DNA from: an uncultured Verrucomicrobiota bacterium
GTDB taxonomy: Bacteria > Verrucomicrobiota > Kiritimatiellia > RFP12 > UBA3636
DNA length: 37,411 nucleotides
Reading direction: 5' to 3'
Assembly (NCBI GenBank): GCA_949285835.1
Contig: CASEAR010000025.1
Location: 1-37,411 of the forward strand
Shown here: positions 34,639-37,411 of the stretch, one piece after another
How positions within the stretch are numbered: the first letter of the stretch is position 1
Layout: each line of letters begins with the position of its first letter
Notes under the pieces: model-generated
Databases searched by the model: none
What the model was told of the DNA's origin: nothing
The model's input: the letters and a program-made list of their open reading frames with translations, nothing else
Program-made: the position numbers and the translations under genes

Positions 34639-35872
34639 CTCGTCTGCACGCGGAGCGCGTCTGATTCTGAGTATAGAGTCCATTGCGTATCGCGGGGCCG
34701 GAATTGCGAGGCACGATGGATGCGTGTACTTTGTCCCAGGTGTATGCCCCGGGGAAACGGTGGCGGCTGAAGAGGTGTGCCGCAAGCGTACGTACAGGAT
34801 TGCGCGTCTTACGGAAGTGGTAGAGGCGTCTGCGGATCGTATTGTTTCAGAGTGCGCCCTCCCTGGCGGGATGATTGTTCCAGGGTGCGTTTACGGGCAT
34901 ATGTCGCACGCGGCGGAGCTCGCCTGCAAGCAGTCGCAGCTCGAGTCTTTTCTTGTACGTCAGGCGGGTGTCCCCAATGCGGGATATTTCTTGGAGAGTC
35001 CATGCGTTTCTCCGCATGAGCTTCACTACCGGAACAAATCCGTTTTCCATTTCTGTTCGGCAACGCGCGCCTTAGGATATTACGGCGATGACAACCGTAC
35101 AGTGGACGACATCCCGCAGTGTCCGCTTTCCGTGGTGGCAATAAATGATGCTTTGGCCGGCTTGCGGCACGATACACAATTCCTGAACCGGCTGAAAAAT
35201 ACGGATTCGATATCATTTCGTTGGACTGAAACAGACGGCGCAGTTGTTATTCCGCCGCGCGGCCGAGGTTTTCGCCCTTGTGAGACGTGCCTTACGGAGA
35301 TTTCTCCTGCAGGTGTGCTCAAAGTGCCTGTGGGTGGATTTTATCAGGTGAATCCTGAAGTTGCGCGGGAGCTGGTGTCTTATGTTGGGGAGATATTCAA
35401 ACGCAAGTCCCCGTCTGTTCTTCTGGATTTCTACTGCGGCGTGGGAGTATTCGGCATTTATGCCGCTAGACTTGGAGTGGAAAAAGTTCTCGGATATGAC
35501 TCCGGAAGAGACGTCGTATCGTATGCAAATATGAATGCGGCTGCCAACGGGGTGGGGGACAGGGCGCATTTTTTTTGCGGGAGCGGTCTTCAATGTGTCT
35601 CCCGTCTTCTGTCGGCCTCAGCACATGCCGGAACAAGTCTTGTTGTGACAGATCCTCCGCGCAGCGGCATGGAGAAAGACGTCGTCGGCGCTCTTAGCGA
35701 AAATCCGCCGGATTATCTTGTGTATGTGTCTTGTTCTCCGGATACCCTTGCCCGTGACTTGAGAATGCTGTGTTCTTCCGGAGTTTTTAATATTGAAACG
35801 GTTAAAATGTTCGATATGTTTCCGCGCACCGCACATTTCGAGACGGTAGTACTTTTGTCTAGAGGAAAATAG
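34616..35872 (+). CDS. RumA/TrmA-family RNA 5-methyluridine methyltransferase
   Basis: 418 residues from the ATG at 34616 (34619 also possible); the frame is open further upstream inside rhaA but the TRAM domain (ILSIESIAYRGAGIARHDG, VPGVCPGE) begins right after this start. The SAM site is LLDFYCGVGVFGIYAA, then TDPPRSGM and the nucleophilic Cys in YVSCSPDTLARDL (about residue 373). The final segment is HFETVVLLSRGK. Members make m5U in 23S or tRNA; only some of the iron-sulfur Cys of RlmD can be matched (Cys in ECALPGGMIVPGC and LACKQ). The gene overlaps rhaA by 23 bases. Its 3' end abuts a Firmicutes-like tail frame. Confidence 0.9.
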   Translation: MMSCPSADSSARGARLILSIESIAYRGAGIARHDGCVYFVPGVCPGETVAAEEVCRKRTYRIARLTEVVEASADRIVSECALPGGMIVPGCVYGHMSHAAELACKQSQLESFLVRQAGVPNAGYFLESPCVSPHELHYRNKSVFHFCSATRALGYYGDDNRTVDDIPQCPLSVVAINDALAGLRHDTQFLNRLKNTDSISFRWTETDGAVVIPPRGRGFRPCETCLTEISPAGVLKVPVGGFYQVNPEVARELVSYVGEIFKRKSPSVLLDFYCGVGVFGIYAARLGVEKVLGYDSGRDVVSYANMNAAANGVGDRAHFFCGSGLQCVSRLLSASAHAGTSLVVTDPPRSGMEKDVVGALSENPPDYLVYVSCSPDTLARDLRMLCSSGVFNIETVKMFDMFPRTAHFETVVLLSRGK

Positions 35873-35888
35873 TCTCAAGGAAAGTTGT

Positions 35889-36146
35889 GTGGGTTTTTCG
35901 CTGGAGGATATGGACATGTCTGTGTCCTGCCTGGAAGCGTCTTATAAGCATGTTAAGGCCTGTGTGTCGGAAAATCACGGCATGAAGGTATCCATCCCGT
36001 ATATCTCCCAAGTCAAGCGGAAGTGTGGTTTGCATGTTGGCCAGAACCATACTCTATCGAGGACGGAAAATGCCAGAGCGCCACAATGCCCCCCGGAAAA
36101 GAAAACAGCGATTATGGATGCACTAAAGCATTTTCAGATGATTTGA
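35889..36146 (+). pseudogene. Detached C-terminal tail frame of a Firmicutes-type RumA protein
   Basis: 85 residues starting at a GTG (35889) with AAGGAAA five bases upstream. The sequence has FSLEDMDMS, then YISQVKRKCGLHVGQN, a spacer with PQCPPEKK, and ends DALKHFQMI. From memory, this whole arrangement occurs fused to the C-terminus of RumA/RlmD-annotated proteins in Clostridia; I cannot verify it here. It lies only 16 bases after the rumA stop but in the +1 frame relative to it, so it is not a continuation. It looks like a tail brought in with the foreign segment to its right. Whether it is expressed alone is unknown. Confidence 0.6.
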
Positions 36147-36221
36147 TGGCAAGCTTGCCTTGCTCAAAGCAAAACATAGTCTGTGATTTCAATATCCAGA
36201 CCATGTTTTTTTCCAATTAAC

Positions 36222-36241
36222 AACTCACGATTTCGTGAGTT
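36222..36241 (+). terminator. Intrinsic terminator after the tail frame
   Basis: Stem AACTCACGA (36222-36230) with TCGTGAGTT (36233-36241), a perfect nine-base-pair stem with two-base loop, followed by TTATTTGTCTTTT. Classical Rho-independent form. Confidence 0.8.
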
Positions 36242-36245
36242 TTAT

Positions 36246-36284
36246 TTGTCTTTTCGCACAAAATCTGCTATACTAGATACTAGA
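36246..36284 (+). promoter_or_regulatory. Promoter of the XRE/hsdM operon with tandem heptamer
   Basis: TTGTCT (36246-36251), 17-base spacer, TATACT (36269-36274). TACTAGA is repeated head-to-tail at 36271-36277 and 36278-36284, overlapping the -10 and start site, which is where an autorepressor would bind. AGGAGG (36301-36306) is six bases before the ATG. Confidence 0.6.
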
Positions 36285-36312
36285 GAAAGTAGGAACAATC
36301 AGGAGGTGCGGT

Positions 36313-36540
36313 ATGGCAATCAGTTATAATCGACTGTGGAAACAGCTGATCGACCATGCTTTAAGCAAAACCGACATGATGCACCGTGCAAAGATCAGCA
36401 CCAATGTTTTAGCACGATTGAGTAAAGGCGAGCCCGTCTCCATGGACAGTATGGAAAAAATCTGCAACGTACTGGGCTGCAATATTGGAGACGTGATGGA
36501 ATTTATCCCTGATACCGGAAACGGAGGACAAGACGCATGA
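36313..36540 (+). CDS. Small XRE-family HTH regulator linked to type I R-M genes
   Basis: 75 residues. The helix-turn-helix is clear: WKQLIDHALSKTDMMHRAKISTNVLARLSKGEPVSMDSMEKICNVLGCNIGDVMEF (contiguous, about 10-64), characteristic of the short Firmicutes XRE proteins preceding hsdM. It has an excellent AGGAGG and shares an ATGA overlap with hsdM. It probably controls R-M expression during establishment in a new host, possibly through the tandem heptamer in its promoter. Its family resemblance to Clostridia, unlike the neighbouring genes, points to transfer. Confidence 0.9.
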   Translation: MAISYNRLWKQLIDHALSKTDMMHRAKISTNVLARLSKGEPVSMDSMEKICNVLGCNIGDVMEFIPDTGNGGQDA

Positions 36541-37411
36541 TTACGGGCGCCATTAAAAATAAAGTGGATAAAATCTGGACGGACATCTGGGCGGGCGGCA
36601 TTACCAACCCTCTAACCGTCATTGAGCAGCTGACCTATTTGATGTTTATCCGCTCTCTGGACGAAAAAGAGCTGGAAATGGAAGGATTAGAGCATATGAC
36701 CGGCGAGAAGATGGAGAAGATTTTCCCCCAGTCCGCCGTGGGACAGTCCACGCGCTGGAGTAAATTCAAGAACAGCGATCCCCGCGAGATTTACGACGTG
36801 ATTTCCCAGCGGGTCTTCCCGGCCATCAAAAATATGAGGTATGGCCGCCTGCCGGACTTCAACCAACAGGGCGAGCTGGTGGAAATCGAGAACGAGGCGG
36901 GCGGCAGTGAAGAAAACACCGCCTTTGCCCGCTACATGAGCGACGCCATGTTCCTGATTCCCACGCCCCAGGTGCTGCAAAAAATCATCACCGGATTGGA
37001 TGAACTGTATGAGTATGACATTGCCGAGCGGGATATGCAGGGCGATTTCTATGAGTATATGCTGGATAAGCTCTCCGCCGCTGGACAAAACGGCCAGTTC
37101 CGCACACCCCGGCATATCATCAAAATGATGGTAGAACTTTTGCAGCCTACTCCGGAGGATGCCATCTGTGATCCGGCCTGCGGCACGGCAGGCTTTCTGG
37201 TGGCCTCGGCAGAGAACATCCGCAGTCACTATGAAGATACCATGACAAATGAACAATGGGAACATTTCTTCGGCCCGATGTTTACCGGTTTTGACACAGA
37301 CCGTACTATGCTGCGGCTTTCGGCCATGAACCTGATGCTCCACTCCATCAGCCACCCGGAGATCGACTACAAGGACAGCGTTTCCAAGCAGAATGAGATC
37401 CGCGACAAGTT
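36537..37411 (+). CDS. hsdM: Type I restriction-modification methyltransferase subunit, N-terminal part
   Basis: 291 residues to the window edge; incomplete. The HsdM N-terminal helical domain (WTDIWAGGITNPLTVIEQLTYLMFIRSLDEKE, contiguous about 14-45) is followed by FYEYMLDKLS, QNGQFRTPRHIIKMMVELL and SAM motif I CDPACGTAGFLVAS, then FTGFDTDRTMLRLSAMNLMLH. The catalytic NPPF/Y motif would be further right. HsdM methylates adenine-N6 in the recognition site and forms a complex with HsdS and HsdR in the cytosol. Translationally coupled to the XRE gene. HsdS and HsdR are expected outside the window but cannot be confirmed. Confidence 0.95.
   Translation, partial: MITGAIKNKVDKIWTDIWAGGITNPLTVIEQLTYLMFIRSLDEKELEMEGLEHMTGEKMEKIFPQSAVGQSTRWSKFKNSDPREIYDVISQRVFPAIKNMRYGRLPDFNQQGELVEIENEAGGSEENTAFARYMSDAMFLIPTPQVLQKIITGLDELYEYDIAERDMQGDFYEYMLDKLSAAGQNGQFRTPRHIIKMMVELLQPTPEDAICDPACGTAGFLVASAENIRSHYEDTMTNEQWEHFFGPMFTGFDTDRTMLRLSAMNLMLHSISHPEIDYKDSVSKQNEIRDK

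Larger units (their letters stand above)
36147..36312 (+). other. Short control region before the XRE gene
   Basis: Holds a terminator hairpin and the promoter listed separately; no gene is seen. Confidence 0.6.

Noticed and set aside
36687..37355. Minus-strand frame of 222 residues opposite hsdM
   Set aside because: It is the antisense shadow of a clearly conserved HsdM reading frame.

Overview
The window looks like chromosomal DNA from a Gram-negative, carbohydrate-degrading bacterium. GT9 heptosyltransferase-type and polyprenyl-P sugar transferase genes, a Wzm/Wzt-type exporter, a lipoprotein peptidase and large secreted glycan-active proteins, together with the mix of families, suggest a Verrucomicrobiota/Lentisphaerota (Victivallales-like) bacterium. 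That placement is inference from gene content, not a phylogeny. Genes are mostly in short same-strand runs with ATGA overlaps and recognisable ribosome binding sites.

Layout. 1-359 (-) is the N-terminal part of an IS-type transposase cut by the window edge. 540-7747 (+) holds a membrane-anchored TPR protein, an EPS sugar transferase, a divergent PAP2 protein, a NIF3 protein, a small membrane protein in AT-rich DNA, a TetR regulator, a GT4 glycosyltransferase and TlyA. 8283-10384 (-) holds a GT9 transferase overlapping an M28/glutaminyl-cyclase-like lipoprotein. 10895-24598 (-) is a glycan block: GH78-like rhamnosidase, GH92 mannosidase, a 1447-residue secreted clan-A glycosidase with duplicated binding modules, a secreted beta-helix protein and an SGNH plus alpha/beta-hydrolase double esterase. 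24614-26604 (-) is a Wzt/Wzm-type polysaccharide exporter. 26914-30912 (-) is housekeeping: era, trmB, pta and ackA, with a good sigma70 promoter and an upstream tandem repeat in front of ackA. 31504-35872 (+) is tRNA-Leu(UAG), dapA, dapB, rhaA and a RumA/TrmA-family RNA methyltransferase.

From about 35873 to the right edge the content changes. Directly after the methyltransferase stop codon comes an 85-codon reading frame that looks like the detached C-terminal tail known (from memory) on Firmicutes RumA proteins. It is followed by a terminator, a near-consensus promoter with a tandem heptamer, a small XRE repressor-like gene and the start of a type I restriction-modification hsdM. This resembles an integrated or recombined foreign segment whose junction lies at the 3' end of rumA, and it is the most interesting feature of the window. 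The rest of that element is outside the window.

How the genes work together. The two cytosolic-looking glycosidases plus rhaA suggest use of rhamnose- and mannose-containing glycans. The secreted glycosidase, beta-helix protein and esterase would act on the polymer, while the glycosyltransferases and ABC exporter build the cell's own surface polysaccharide. ackA-pta gives acetate fermentation, and dapA-dapB gives diaminopimelate and lysine.
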